Positions 1-10,110 of a stretch of 64,000 nucleotides of DNA are shown here, one piece after another; within the stretch, counting starts at the first letter, position 1; every line of letters starts with the position of its first letter. The notes under the pieces are model-generated. The model was not told the DNA's origin, did no database searches, and worked only from the letters and a program-made list of their open reading frames with translations. The position numbers were made by a program, and so were the translations under genes. Origin of the DNA: Labia minor. Lineage: Eukaryota; Arthropoda; Insecta; Dermaptera; Spongiphoridae. The stretch is taken from positions 35,208,033-35,272,032 of the forward strand of contig OY720344.1 of the NCBI GenBank assembly GCA_963082975.1, read 5' to 3'.

Positions 1-311
1 AAGAGACATTAGTGTATAGTCAATAGATATTTTCCTTTAAAAGGAAAATTTAGGCTAATGGGATCTCATACCAAACAAGAAAAATAAATAAAAATGTATA
101 TAAATTTTATTAGAAGGAAAAGAAAATGACATCTAGTTTTTATTAAAGTTTTTATATCATAAAAAGTTGTTTTGAATTTAAACCTTGTTTAAATATTAAT
201 AATAATATTAATAAAATAGTGTAATTTAATAAAATAAAAAATATATTAATCTAGTTATTTTTATAATCAACTAAATAAAAACACTTTATTCCATATTATA
301 TTGTATATGTT

Positions 312-557
312 ATCGTTAAAGTGTATAATGTAGTTATTTCATAGAATATCTAGACAAGTTAAAGTTTATAATAGATTAAAATTTTCATATATATTTTTCT
401 TAGGTATTCTATGAAATAACCAATGAAAGATTGTTAAAAAATTAACACTTTCAAAATTATTTTATAAATTAATAATAATAAAATAATAATTTTGTATATT
501 TTATTTTATTAAATATCTAGTTATTTTATGATATAAGGGATTTCACACTTTAACGGT
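312..557. repeat. Possible short MITE with nested inverted repeats
   Basis: Two inverted pairs are nested here. The outer pair is ATCGTTAAAGTGT at 312-324 against ACACTTTAACGGT at 545-557 (12 of 13 paired). The inner pair is a perfect 16-bp match, 333-348 against 405-420 (GTTATTTCATAGAATA). No coding sequence is visible. The layout suits a small terminal-inverted-repeat element upstream of the receptor start codon. No clear target duplication was found, and chance pairing is easier in AT-rich DNA. Confidence 0.35.
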
Positions 558-667
558 AAAATTAATGTTAATTAAATAATATATTATACTTTAATATTTT
601 TTTTAATATTTTCAAAAGAATAAATAAGCATTCATTTAATTCATTTGTTTAATTTTTATTTTTATAG

Positions 668-965
668 ATGACCCTGTTTCTGTGGTTCTTGGCGGCTCTC
701 ATCCTCGGATCGAGCCTAACAACTGCACATTCATATTCCGAGGAGGAGGAAACAAACAACAGCAGCATCTGGCTTCACCTGGATGATAATGAAACAACAC
801 CTGATCCTCCTCTATCAACAACATTAACAACTCCAACAACTCCAACAATTGTTAATGTCACATGGACAACTCCAATGTTCAATTCACCAATCACAACAAC
901 AGTAATAACAACTACAACGACAACAACGATGATGAATGTGACGGACATCAAAAGCCAATTAGAGG
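668..965 (+). CDS. mtt: Metabotropic glutamate receptor-like (mangetout type), coding exon 1
   Basis: This is the first coding exon of a class C G-protein-coupled receptor. An AG acceptor at 666-667 after a T-rich tract ends exactly at the ATG, so a non-coding 5' exon probably lies upstream. The exon encodes a classic signal peptide (about residues 1-21, MTLFLWFLAALILGSS...). It then has an acidic segment and a Thr/Pro-rich, probably O-glycosylated stretch (about residues 44-90) with N-glycosylation sites such as NVT. The exon ends after one base of a Gly codon at 965, before GTGAAA; reading on past this point meets a stop at once. Joined to the exon at 1207 the frame stays open. The low-complexity N-terminus is not diagnostic, and identity comes from the next two exons. 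Membership is strong; the mangetout assignment is moderate. Confidence 0.78.
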
Positions 966-1206
966 GTGAAATAAAATAAAATTATTTCATTCGAATAAAT
1001 AATTTACTTGTTTATTAAATTTAAAAATAACATTTATAGGCATTTTAATATATAAAATAATTTTTTTTTTAACATATTTTATATTTTTCTCCAAATTGAA
1101 TAATAATATTAATAATAATGTATATTTACGTTTATTTATTATTCTAATTTAATTTTCGAATTTCTATATTCTCGAATATATTTATTTTTAATTTTTTTTA
1201 TTGTAG

Positions 1207-1484
1207 GTATCACATCCCCTAGTCACTCTCTGATCAACACAACCAGTACCCAATCCATTCTCGATGGAGCAAAAATCTATTCATCTGGGCCGCTTTTGAC
1301 CCCAACTCCCACTGTACCTGCTGGTCCCGTTTGGCCAGTAAAACATGCAGCGCTTATTGAAGGTGATGTGATCCTCGGAGGGCTGATGATGATTCATGAG
1401 AGAGAGGATTCGATCACCTGCGGTCCTGTGATGCCCCAAGGGGGCGTTCAAGCCCTCGAAGCCATGTTGTATACCCTGGATCAG
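1207..1484 (+). CDS. mtt: Metabotropic glutamate receptor-like (mangetout type), coding exon 2: start of ligand-binding domain
   Basis: The acceptor TTGTAG precedes 1207 and the donor CAG/GTAAAT follows 1484. Two bases complete the Gly codon split at 965, and the exon then reads 92 full codons, ending in phase 0. The second half contains the motifs GDVILGGLMMIHERED and CGPVMPQGGVQALEAMLYTL. These match the first strand-helix unit of the class C venus-flytrap domain, where metabotropic receptors have GD-x-x-LGGLFPVH and a Cys followed by G-x-Q-x-x-EAM. The ITCGPVMPQGG wording is, from memory, that of the insect mangetout/DmXR receptor rather than the classic mGluR. The first ~40 residues are a variable Ser/Thr/Pro-rich linker. 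The codons are GC-richer than the surrounding introns, as expected for a conserved exon. Confidence 0.88.
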
Positions 1485-3126
1485 GTAAATATTGACAAAG
1501 TTATTAACAATTGGTTCATTATATTCCATTCAATTAGGAATTATCTATTTATAGTAATTAAAACTTCAGTAAACTGTCTTAGAAGTAATTAATTCTAGAA
1601 ACTGAATTCGCATATTGTTATACATTATAATGTAAACAATACTTATCACTTAGCATCTCTTTTGGAAAACTTTTACAAACAATTACTTAAATCTAAAATT
1701 AAACTTAAATGTGTCATTCAAATTAAATTATAGGTTTACTTTCGTTTTAGAAATTTCTCAATCTAATTAACTTTTAATTTAAAAATTTAATTAATTATAA
1801 TTAAATGTTTTTATTAAAAAAGAGCACTTCTCCCGACTTATGTATATGAATATCAACGATTAAAAAATAAAATTACTTCAATTTGACTATTACATTTATC
1901 TAATAAAATTTTTTATTTATTTTAAAGATAACTCTATATTAGAAATGAAGACTAAAAATAACATGCGGGCACCAGCTTAGAACTTAACCCTCTCGTTTCA
2001 TCTAAATTCAACTATCTAATTTTTTATCCTAGCTCTCTGATTAAGACAATATACAATATATATATATAGTATATACCTACCTATAAATTTGATTTTTATG
2101 AAATTCCTTATAATCAAATTATGAAATTAATAGATTTCATAAGTTATGTAAACTAAAGTTATTCTTAAAAAATATAAAACTTATTTTATATTTAATTAGT
2201 GAAAAGGATTAACATAATCAAGACATAATAATTAAAAAAAAATTATTTTGTTTTATTGGACGTTTCGAATACTAAGCTTATTCTTTTTTAAGACTTGACG
2301 TCGACAAAACATTTATTTTATTAAAAAAATAAAATATTTATAATTTATGTTAAAAAATATTTTTATAATGTTTATAATTTAATAAATATTTTGTCGGCTA
2401 ACGTTATGTTTTTTTTTAATTCATTCTCGTAAACTAAAGCTGAACGTGTGCACTTGCGCTTAATTCATTACGCATTTATGGCATTAAATCCGTTGCACCA
2501 AATCTTCTCCCTAGACACTGAACTGGGTATGCATTCGATTACGATGGGTTACTTCTTATAGATAAGGAAAGGGCTACTAAATTAAGCACGGGACATGATT
2601 AGGTTTTCCTACTCTAGCAGTCTCCACCTAACGAAAGTAGTGGCCAATCCTACACTTCCCACTACTTATTTACTAAAAGCTCGTTTATATTTGATTGACC
2701 TTCCTACAAAAGAAAAAATATTCATTATTATTATTATTATTTTACAAAGAATTGTTTAAAATAAATAAAATCAATAGATCCCCGGCTTAAAGATTCACTG
2801 AATAATAGCATCTCAAATAGAATGAAATTTCTGTCCGTTTGATCGTGATTACGAGAATGAGAGGAAATTAATTAGATTATGATCTAATGGAAAAGTTTTT
2901 TCTTTGATTCGTGATACTCTATTCAATTATCATCCTGAGTGATATCGTTTAAAGCGATGCAATCAAGGATAAGTAATTGATTGAAATTTATTCAAATGAA
3001 TTGTATCAATTGATCCAACAGAATAATTAAATTTATCTCCCGTTGCATGTATATGTATATTTGTATATTTAAGAATTTAATATGAATATAAAATTATAAA
3101 TTATGATAAAATAATATCCACTATAG
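1485..3126. other. Intron 2, first part: mostly AT-rich DNA
   Basis: No ORF, repeat copy or RNA gene was recognised. Two patches, about 2425-2700 and 2820-3010, have more balanced composition and higher complexity than their surroundings but match nothing known to me. Confidence 0.5.
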
Positions 3127-4570
3127 CAGGGGTGGCCAACACGTCGACCGCGGTCGACCGGTCGACCGCAAAGGCTTTAAAAGTAGCCCGTGAAGCCAAA
3201 GTTGGACAATTTGTTATAACTTAAATAAATGTTTGAAATTCTTAATTCTATAATTTAATCTTACAATAATAAATTATTTGTGAAACATACACATACTGTT
3301 TATATTTATCCTGATAAGATAAACAATGTAGTAATACTGAACGCGCTCTGTCGCGCTAGTTGGTAGCTGTGTGGCCGTGTGTCTCAAATTGCTTTTTCTC
3401 TGTAGCGAACATAGTCAGGGCGCATATCAGTATCAGTGTGTGTTAGAGAGATTGTAAAGTGACAGTCAGTGAAGTGACAGTCAGTGATAGAGAACAGAAG
3501 TAAGTATGTTAGTTATTGTTTAAAATATTCCGTAATAATAAGGTAAATTCTAAAATAATATTTAACCCTATTATTTTAGAATGAATAATCCAAGTACAAG
3601 CCGAAAAAAAACGTATCATTATCACGGTGAATGGGAAGAAGATTATTTCTTTACTATGATGAAAGATATGTAAATGTATCTGTTTTATTTGCAATGCAAC
3701 AGTAGCTTTGTCTAAGAAAGAAAACGTTAAAAGACATTATCTAACAAATTATAAAAATTACGAAGAAGATTATCCACGTGGCACTGCGTTAAGAAAAGCA
3801 AAAGTGTAACAACTGAAGGCACAAATAACTGCACAACAAAATAGTTTTTCAAAATACAATACAAATTCGAAGACAGCTACGATTGTTTCATTCAGAGTTG
3901 CTGAAACTTTGATTAAACACAACAAACCGTTTCAAGATGGGGAAATATGGAAAGAGGCATTCATTAAAGCTGGAGAAGAATTGTTTCAGAATTTTAAAAA
4001 TAAATCTGAAATAATGACATCAATCAAAAATATGTCGTTATCGCGAAATACAGTTATGCGTAGAACAGAAGGAATGAGCCGAAATCTTGAAGACATTTTA
4101 CATGAAAATATTAATAAATGCGTTTTATTATCATTGCAGTTTGACGAATCTATGAACTATATCGGTACTGCACAATTATGTGTTTTTATTCGAATGGTTT
4201 TCGATGATATATATATGTTGGTTACAGAAGAATTATTAACTATTATTCCAATACATGATCGCACAAGAGGTCAAGATATCTTTGATTTATTTAAAAATTA
4301 TATTGTACGAACAAATTTTTCAATCTGCAATTTGGTATCAATAACCACTGATCCTCATTCCATGAGGAAAGCTAAAATGATTTACTTATAGCTGAAAAAA
4401 AATATTTTCTTTCTAAAACTGTGAATACGAGTAAATAAAATACAAAATTAAATTTTTTTGCCAGATTTTGTAAAATCAGTGTTTCATTTATAAAACTTTT
4501 TTAAAAATTTAATATAAAAAAAAATCTTAATGAAAATTTGTCTTTGAGAGAGCCCTGGGGGGGGGGGGGC
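3127..4570 (+). mobile_element. hAT DNA transposon relic (GTF2IRD2/Charlie type), 3' part lost or unrecognised
   Basis: The left end CAGGGGTGGCCAACACGTCG is a typical hAT terminus. It is followed by palindromic CGGTCGACCG units and a GC-richer leader with a direct duplication of GTGACAGTCAGTGA (about 3460-3490). A transposase relic follows (see the pseudogene at 3581). A possible small intron (AG/GTAAGT near 3500) precedes the coding part. No matching right terminus or 8-bp target duplication was found; a run of 13 G at 4557-4569 lies near the apparent end. The coordinates of the right end are therefore approximate. Confidence 0.7.
3581..4391 (+). pseudogene. hAT transposase relic, N-terminal third (BED finger plus start of catalytic region)
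   Basis: The translation starts MNNPSTSRKKTYHYHGEWEE and runs through a BED-type zinc finger (CICFIC ... H near 3680-3750). Later pieces read KHNKPFQDGEIWKEAF, FKNKSEIMTSIKNMSLSRNT, SLQFDES and AQLCVFIRMVF. These match the widespread GTF2IRD2-like hAT transposases, in which the first catalytic Asp lies in the LDES-type motif; here QFDES keeps that Asp. One frame change near 3670 and a stop near 3807 interrupt it. From 3909 to 4391 it is open for 160 codons and then ends abruptly after VSITTDPHSMRKAK. The usual full length is about 600-700 residues, so the C-terminal dimerisation half is missing. Confidence 0.75.
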
Positions 4571-5241
4571 CGCTTAAGTAAAATTTGTTAATGTATAAAT
4601 TATATTTTGCTAACATAAGCTAATAAAAGAGATTATTTACCTATAAAAATTCAATAATTTTTGGAAAATTTTTGAAAAAATAGCTTTTTTACAGCCTTTT
4701 TTTTTAAAATAAATGCCTTTTGACAGCCTTTTTTAACACAAAAAACTTGCCTTTTTTTTTAAATATTAGCCTTTTTTTGCTCTCTCTACTTATAAAACAG
4801 CTAAGTGGTCGATCCTTCCTTATTTATAAAATTGCAATTGCTCATTAAATTAAATTTCATTTAATTTATCATATTTATAACGGTACCTTACAACAAACAA
4901 CTTTTTATAATTACTTTGTTATCTATTAGTATAATATTAAGTCTTTTGTTTTATTAAATATTTAATTTGAGTTTTATATCTGCATTTTATTCTGAACGAA
5001 TTCAGTTTTACCCTTTACCTTATCAACCGTCGCGGATTCTTTCCCCAAATTATTCTTCAAAATTTAACTAGACTGCTAACCTCTAATTAAATATTAATTT
5101 TAAACCCATTTTTTTCATTAAACCACCCATACTAAAACCAACTTTATACTATAATATATACGTATATATATATAAATTTAAATGCATATTACATTGAACA
5201 CAAAATAAAAATTATTTAGGATCTTTGTATTTATTTTTCAG
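4571..5241. other. AT-rich intron 2 DNA
   Basis: Homopolymer-rich AT sequence with no recognised feature. It ends in the pyrimidine tract and AG acceptor of receptor exon 3. Confidence 0.5.
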
Positions 5242-5353
5242 GTAAACTCACCAAGACATCGTTTATTGCCTGAAGTGACGTTTGGAGCACATATCCTTGA
5301 CGACTGTGATAAGGACACTTATGGCTTAGAAATGGCGCTCGATTTCATCAAAG
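5242..5353 (+). CDS. mtt: Metabotropic glutamate receptor-like (mangetout type), coding exon 3
   Basis: Acceptor TTTTCAG ends at 5241 and donor AAAG/GTAGGT starts at 5354. Entering in phase 0, the exon encodes VNSPRHRLLPEVTFGAH followed by DDCDKDTYGLEMALDF and IK, leaving one base of the next codon. This continues the venus-flytrap domain directly: metabotropic receptors read LPG-(I/V)-x-LG-x-x-I-x-D-x-C-x-x-x-x-x-ALE-x-(S/A)-x-x-FI here. The Cys of DDC is the conserved cysteine of this lobe. The next expected residues (a Ser-rich turn, then the serine-containing ligand loop) were not found downstream, so intron 3 runs past the window end. No frameshift or stop interrupts the three exons. Confidence 0.88.
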
Positions 5354-5757
5354 GTAGGTGTGAACTAAGTCGAAAAATATTTTCTGTTTAATTTAAGATT
5401 GCATTTGTCATTCACCATGGCTATTGGCTATTTATTATTATATCATGAATTGAATTTTTTTGATTGACATTTTCATTATAAAATTTTTGAATAGGTGCTG
5501 TCAATTTTTTTATTTAAAAAATTATGCTTAAATTAATATGTCCAACCACACAGGAGGGAGGAGTGATTCATTGAATTTCTTTAGAAAATTTTTGAATCTT
5601 ATATCAATTTAATAGAATAGAATGTATAGATTTCATTTTTGATATCCTTATTATATTTATAATTTATAAAATAGAAAAGAAAATATTTTCAAGACTAAAT
5701 TCTGGTACTTTTTCTTTTAATAATAATTAATCATATGTTTTAATTAATTAAATATCT
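5354..5757. other. Start of the large receptor intron, nothing recognised
   Basis: AT-rich sequence after the exon 3 donor. No ORF, repeat copy or conserved motif could be supported. Confidence 0.5.
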
Positions 5758-5760
5758 ACT

Positions 5761-5830
5761 AGCTGCTCCGAGCGCCTACGGCGCTCTTCACACCTAGACG
5801 GGGGCTCCGCCCCCTGTACCCCCGAGTGAT
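5761..5830. repeat. GC-rich double hairpin, probably the end of an unidentified repeat
   Basis: Two perfect stem-loops lie side by side in otherwise AT-rich DNA: GAGCGCC/TAC/GGCGCTC at 5770-5786 and GGGGGC/TCC/GCCCCC at 5800-5814, followed by TGTACCCCCG. The style resembles structured ends of interspersed repeats. The family is not recognised, and the element may extend to about 5950. Confidence 0.5.
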
Positions 5831-5967
5831 ACATAGTATTTGGTTGATCTGTATGTAAAAGGTTTTCATCCATTTTGTTTCAATCAGTATAAGTAGATAA
5901 GACATGTATTTGTTTTCTTGTAAAATATATTTTAATTTAATCAGTAAATTAATTATATATTATTATT

Positions 5968-6890
5968 GTATTTATCTAACTCTGTGTCTCTACAGTTTTC
6001 GAAAGTTCTTAGCCGCAGCATCCACATTTCTCTAAGCGCCCCTATCCTGAGCTACAACCAAATCCTACCCTGTCCCATCTCTCCCATGTCCCTTCCTTCA
6101 TTGTCCACCCACCTTGGTCCTTGGTCTTCCACCGGATGTTTCCCAATCGGTTTCTCCCAATTTCTAGTTTCTCCAATTCCAACCACGTCCCCTTCCCATC
6201 CCAGCCTTCTTGATTTTATAACCTTAACTATATCTGGACATTATTTCTCGTTATGCCATCTCCGCCATCCCCCTGTGACCTCATCTTCTTTTGGCCTATA
6301 AATGCTGCGAACAATATTAATCTCACAAATACTCCAAATCTACTCTCGTCTCTCAGAGTCATCGATAGTCTGACCAAACGTCCCGTCTTTAGGTGCTCTG
6401 TCCCAAAAATGTCTTCGGGACACCCTACTGTTTTTTCAATATTTAGGACATTTCGTAATTTTTTTTTCAAAATTTTTTCAATTTAGTTCTAAAAAAAAGG
6501 TATACCGTTTGTCCCGGTTTGGTGTTTTCGAAATATGGTCACCCTAGTCATCGATCAACATGAAAAATAATTGTTTTATATATTTTAATTTTCATCCTCT
6601 TTGATGAGATAAGCCCCTTTACTGCATAATAACAGGCGTTACTCAATTACAACGTCGATTTAAATTCTTCTCGAATATTATTATCCTTCGTGATTAGAGA
6701 TCTTAAGTATTTAAATATTTATACTTTTTCAAATTCTACATTTTGTATGTTAATTGTATGTAAGTCGTATCCGTAGCATAATTCTTGAATTTTTTTGTTT
6801 AATTACATTTCGGTTGATTTTTCCCCAATTTCTCTAATCACATGTCTCCTCCTCCAGTCCAATTTATTTACCTGGCTTAAGAAATTTTTT
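5968..6890 (-). mobile_element. LINE (non-LTR retrotransposon) 3' end, decayed, carrying a hAT MITE
   Basis: Read on the - strand, scattered frames resemble the C-terminal part of a LINE reverse-transcriptase polyprotein. A stretch at about 6760-6590 corresponds to NIQNVEFEKV, FKYLRSLITKDNNIREEF and CYYAVKGLISSK. A stretch at about 6290-5990 corresponds to IKSRRLGWEGDVVGIGETRN, KPIGKHPVE and AQDRGA. The 3' tail GTAGAG-C-CACAGAG-TAGATAAAT recurs at about 10074-10098. Several stops and frame changes are present. The copy is 5' truncated, as usual for LINEs, and is interrupted at 6366-6546. The clade cannot be assigned by eye. Confidence 0.72.
6366..6546. mobile_element. hAT-like MITE (TAGGGTGACC family), copy 1
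   Basis: Terminal inverted repeats TAGTCTGACCAAACG and the complement of GGTCACCCTA bound a 181-bp non-coding element. An exact 8-bp target duplication, GTCATCGA, lies at 6358-6365 and 6547-6554. It sits inside the LINE relic, so it is younger than the LINE. A second copy lies at 18488-18694. Confidence 0.82.
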
Positions 6891-7009
6891 AAAATTTTAA
6901 ATAGAGGGAGAGAGAGAGGTTCTAATTATATATATATATATCTGTTTCTATGACAACAAAAAAGTAAACAAATTACATACATACAAACACTCTCCTTTAT
7001 ATATATTTC

Positions 7010-7185
7010 TGGAAAATGGAACTCCCGCAGCTCAGCTCAGGAGTTACCTAAGATTCTAATTTCTTTTTTATTTTTCATCATTTGAGGTACCCTTCACCTC
7101 AGAAAAATTTGGTTACCTTACTCCTTGTAGTTTAGGCTCTGGAGTTTTTTGCGTACAGACGGACACTATCGTATTAAATATATAG
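7010..7185 (+). repeat. Possible short interspersed repeat with GTCY-like core
   Basis: A moderately GC-rich patch contains AAATTTGGTTACC, then AGTTTAGGCTCTGG and TTTTGCGTACAGACGGACA, and ends in GTATTAAATATATAG. The order AAATTT / GC-containing core / ACAGACGGACA resembles the core of repeats R1 and R2 in this window. There is only one copy here, so boundaries are guesses. Confidence 0.35.
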
Positions 7186-7612
7186 ATTTCTTAAATAAAG
7201 TGGTATTTCCGAATTTTTTCTATAATCCTCTTGTTTTTCATTTAAAATGTAGTTTTTAAAACTCTTAATTTATTAAAATTTAAATAGTTCAAAAATTTAA
7301 ATAATTAAAATTTAAAGGTATTTGTTTCTCGAGAATTCATTTTCGGATAGAATTCTATATAAGAAAACTTTTGTTCTAAAGAAAATGATCTTTCGCTTTT
7401 TTTACTTTTATTATCACTTTGTTAAATTTTTAATTTATCTTTTGAATTTTTGAAGTTGTAATAATTCCACGACACGCCTAATGATTGCGGGGAAGCGTTG
7501 GGATGAGTAAAAAATTAATGTATTGTAATCGGCAACAAGAAAATATGCAAAATTCAGAATTGATGGGTTGATTGAAAGTTAAAATTTGATTACAAAATTT
7601 CATCTAAACCAG

Positions 7613-7697
7613 GGATCGCCAAACTTTTATTATCATCGATCTCCTCATGATTTTTTAAATTTAATTTTCAGAAAATTAAAATAAAACTATCAATGTT

Positions 7698-7745
<48 letters not shown>

Positions 7746-7800
7746 ATTTTAAACATTTATTTTAAAGTACATTATATATAAACAGGCACCTGATTTATAA
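7613..7800 (+). mobile_element. hAT terminus with adjacent (TA)n tract
   Basis: CAGGGATCGCCAAACTTTTA is a typical hAT-type terminal sequence. The following 70 bases are AT-rich and run into a (TA)n microsatellite at about 7698-7741. No second terminus or target duplication was found, so this is a fragment. Confidence 0.5.
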
Positions 7801-7957
7801 AGGTAGAGTGAGTTGATATATAATAATAAAATAATAATAATAATTGCCACTTGCTATTTTCTACGATCCCAAACAGGGATTATTAAAAAATTAGATGTTC
7901 TCATTTTAAAAAGGCCTTTAAATAAGCCTTCCAAACAAAATACAAATTAAAATAAAT

Positions 7958-8432
7958 CTGGAGTGTCTCCACTCGACTATCTCGCAAATTTGAATTGGAT
8001 TAATTAACACATATATATTATATTTAAATTAAATTTGATTATTTAAATTAAATTTAATTAATTAAATTATAAATTTTATACAATTTTTGTGAAAAACTAT
8101 CAAACATATATTTTTATTTTTAAGGTCAGTTTAGAGGAAAAAAAAATGAAGACGTGGTAGGTAATGGTCCTCTTCCGAATGAGCTACATTTCTCAAAAGT
8201 TTATAGAAAACTACGAATTTTGAATAATGCCCCTGTACCAAATTTCATTATTCTAGCTCAAACTATTTTTGCGTAATCTTGTCTACACACACACTCACAT
8301 ATACGCACACACAAACAGACATTTTTCTCAACCTTAGTGAAAATGACTCAGAGGCCTTCAAGACGTATAAAAACATCAAAATCTCGACATCGAAAATTTT
8401 CGTGATCGCAATACTATTTCTGACGAAACAGT
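7958..8432 (+). repeat. R2 interspersed repeat, copy 1
   Basis: R2 begins CTGGAGTGTCTCCACTCG, then ACTATCTCGC. It continues through an AT-rich part and a core (GAGCTACATTTCTCAAAAGT ... TACCAAATTTCATTATTC ... TTTTTGCGTAATCTTGTC). It then has a CA-rich microsatellite, ACAGACATTTTTCTCAACC, and an end GATCGCAATACTATTTCTG. Subterminal inverted repeats and a terminal hairpin are clearest in the copy at 46711-47310. No protein-coding capacity is seen. The layout resembles Helentron-associated non-autonomous elements. Confidence 0.75.
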
Positions 8433-8480
8433 AAAAAAATTGCATTATTTTATAATATATGCATTCATTTTAAATATAAA

Positions 8481-9120
8481 ATAAGTTGACCCGTGGCCAG
8501 GTCCGAACCGACCGACGGTTTGAAGTAAATTAATTAGCGGCTACAGAAACAATTTCACATAATTTTAATATATCTATTAATGTAATAAAAAACAGATATG
8601 GATACATAAATAATAAATATAAACATTTTTAATTTTATTTTATTTATAATATATATGCAAGACCAGGTTGTGACGTCATGAATGGCTGGATGACGTCATA
8701 TAATTTTAAATCAAAAAAAAACTAATAAATATGATTTTCCCGAGGATAAAACCAATACAAAGTGAATGATTTGTGGTGATATATAAAAAAATCTCCTCAT
8801 GTGAAATTTTGTGTGAAAATAACCCTTCCCTTATTATCGTCGATCGCTAATACTACCACTTCCGGTTTCCGGATTTGCACCAAAAGTTGATCAATTCATC
8901 CCACTGATGCATTAAGTAAATATACCAAATTTCATCAAAATCGGTTGGGCCGTTCAGGCTGTACACATCTACGGACAGACGGACGGACGGACGGACGGAC
9001 ATCATGCTAAAAATACTTTTTTCTGTTAAGAAAATGCATGATTCGTGGAGATATGTAAAAATCTCCACATGTGAAATTTGGTGTGAAAACAATACCTCCA
9101 TTACTATCGTCGGTCGGTAA
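8481..9120 (+). repeat. R1 interspersed repeat (DINE-1/Helentron-like), copy A, full length
   Basis: R1 starts ATAAGTTGACC-(C/T)-GTGGCCAGG with CCGACCGACGG close to its start, and ends ATCGTCGGTCGGTAA. The subterminal ACCGACCGACG and CGTCGGTCGGT are inverted repeats. Inside are paired TGACGTCAT motifs, a CACTTCCGGTTTCCGG block, and ACCAAATTTCATCAAAATCG before a (GGAC)n microsatellite. An 80-bp segment occurs twice (CGTGGTGATAT... and CGTGGAGATAT...). The (GTCY)n tract plus subterminal inverted repeats is the described layout of Drosophila DINE-1/HINE elements. No transposase is encoded; the SVRPSVR-type reading frames are only translated microsatellite. Confidence 0.82.
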
Positions 9121-9905
9121 AAAATAAATAGTTCTCCAATTTATATTGTTCTTATATTAATATTTGTGAAATTTTAGTAAGAGTAAAAAATAACAAGAAG
9201 ATTTAATACTCCTGTGATTTAGTTTTTCTGAGATGTAAGAAAAGTAATCAATTTGAAAGAGCGTTTATGAAATGTTGAAAATACAACCAAACACTCTCTT
9301 AATAATAATTTATCAAATAATTTATAGGATATATTTCTTTGTAAATTAAATTTGGTAATTAGATAAGGAAATCATTTCTACCTTACTGATTATATTAATG
9401 TATGTTACAAACAATTTAATATTTTATTTTTAACATTTTGTTCATATTTTCTGGCATTTCATTTTTATTATTTCGTCACAAATAACTGCTTGAATTTTGA
9501 AAATAGATAGAAATATTTCAACTCTAATAAGGGAAGTATTTTATACGGTTGGTATATATTAGGAGTTGAGTTTTATGTGAAATTTTCAATGTGCAAAATC
9601 TCAAATGATAGAAGAATTCAACTGCTAAAATATGCGAGGATATACAAAAGAACCTTCTCTTTAAAATGTTTTATTCTTATATTTGTATGTGACTGTTTCA
9701 CTGCAAATGAAACAGCTAACCATGGAGAATGGTATAATTATTAACGAAAATTATAAATTTTAAATTTAAAATATGAAAATTACATAAATGTACTTATATC
9801 AGCAGGGAGGGTTTGTAGTTGGAAGAATATTATTATCTCACAAAGAAAATAATAATCTTAGAACAAAAAAACAACAAACCATGGAATTAAAATAAATAGT
9901 TTTAA
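9121..9905. other. AT-rich intronic DNA between R1 copy A and a LINE fragment
   Basis: No ORF, repeat or RNA gene was recognised in this stretch. Confidence 0.45.
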
Positions 9906-9921
9906 ATAGAAAAGTTTGCTA

Positions 9922-10110
9922 TGAGCTTGGCAGTGGCTAGAATGGGAGAGAAAAGAATAACAAAACATTTGTAGGTCGAGAAACCGATATGAATATTAGA
10001 CCAAGTTGAGTTGGATAGAGGTATCACACATTTGGAAGAATATGATTGCTGCAACTAAGAACTTTAGATATTTGTAGAGCCACAGAGATAGATAAATGGT
10101 TCTCTAAATA
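9922..10110 (+). mobile_element. LINE 3'-end fragment
   Basis: One frame reads VARMGEKRITKHL then VEKPI, matching the HVARMGEKR-x(n)-GKP stretch near the C-terminus of the LINE also found at 5968-6890 and 48060-50030. The 3' tail TGTAGAGCCACAGAGATAG is shared with the 5968 copy. Stops interrupt it. Only the last ~190 bp are present, consistent with strong 5' truncation. Confidence 0.6.

Noticed and set aside
4557-4569. Run of 13 G, and the C-run near 46351
   Set aside because: Homopolymer runs at decayed hAT ends, prone to length error; no structure inferred.
7698-7741. (TA)n tract, with others near 37490, 39306 and 42567
   Set aside because: Ordinary microsatellites in AT-rich DNA; noted only as landmarks.
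8853-9101. 82-codon frame on the - strand (SVRPSVRLSVD) and similar frames at 10571 and 10881
   Set aside because: They are translations of the R1 microsatellite core, recur only with R1, and have no start or codon logic of their own.
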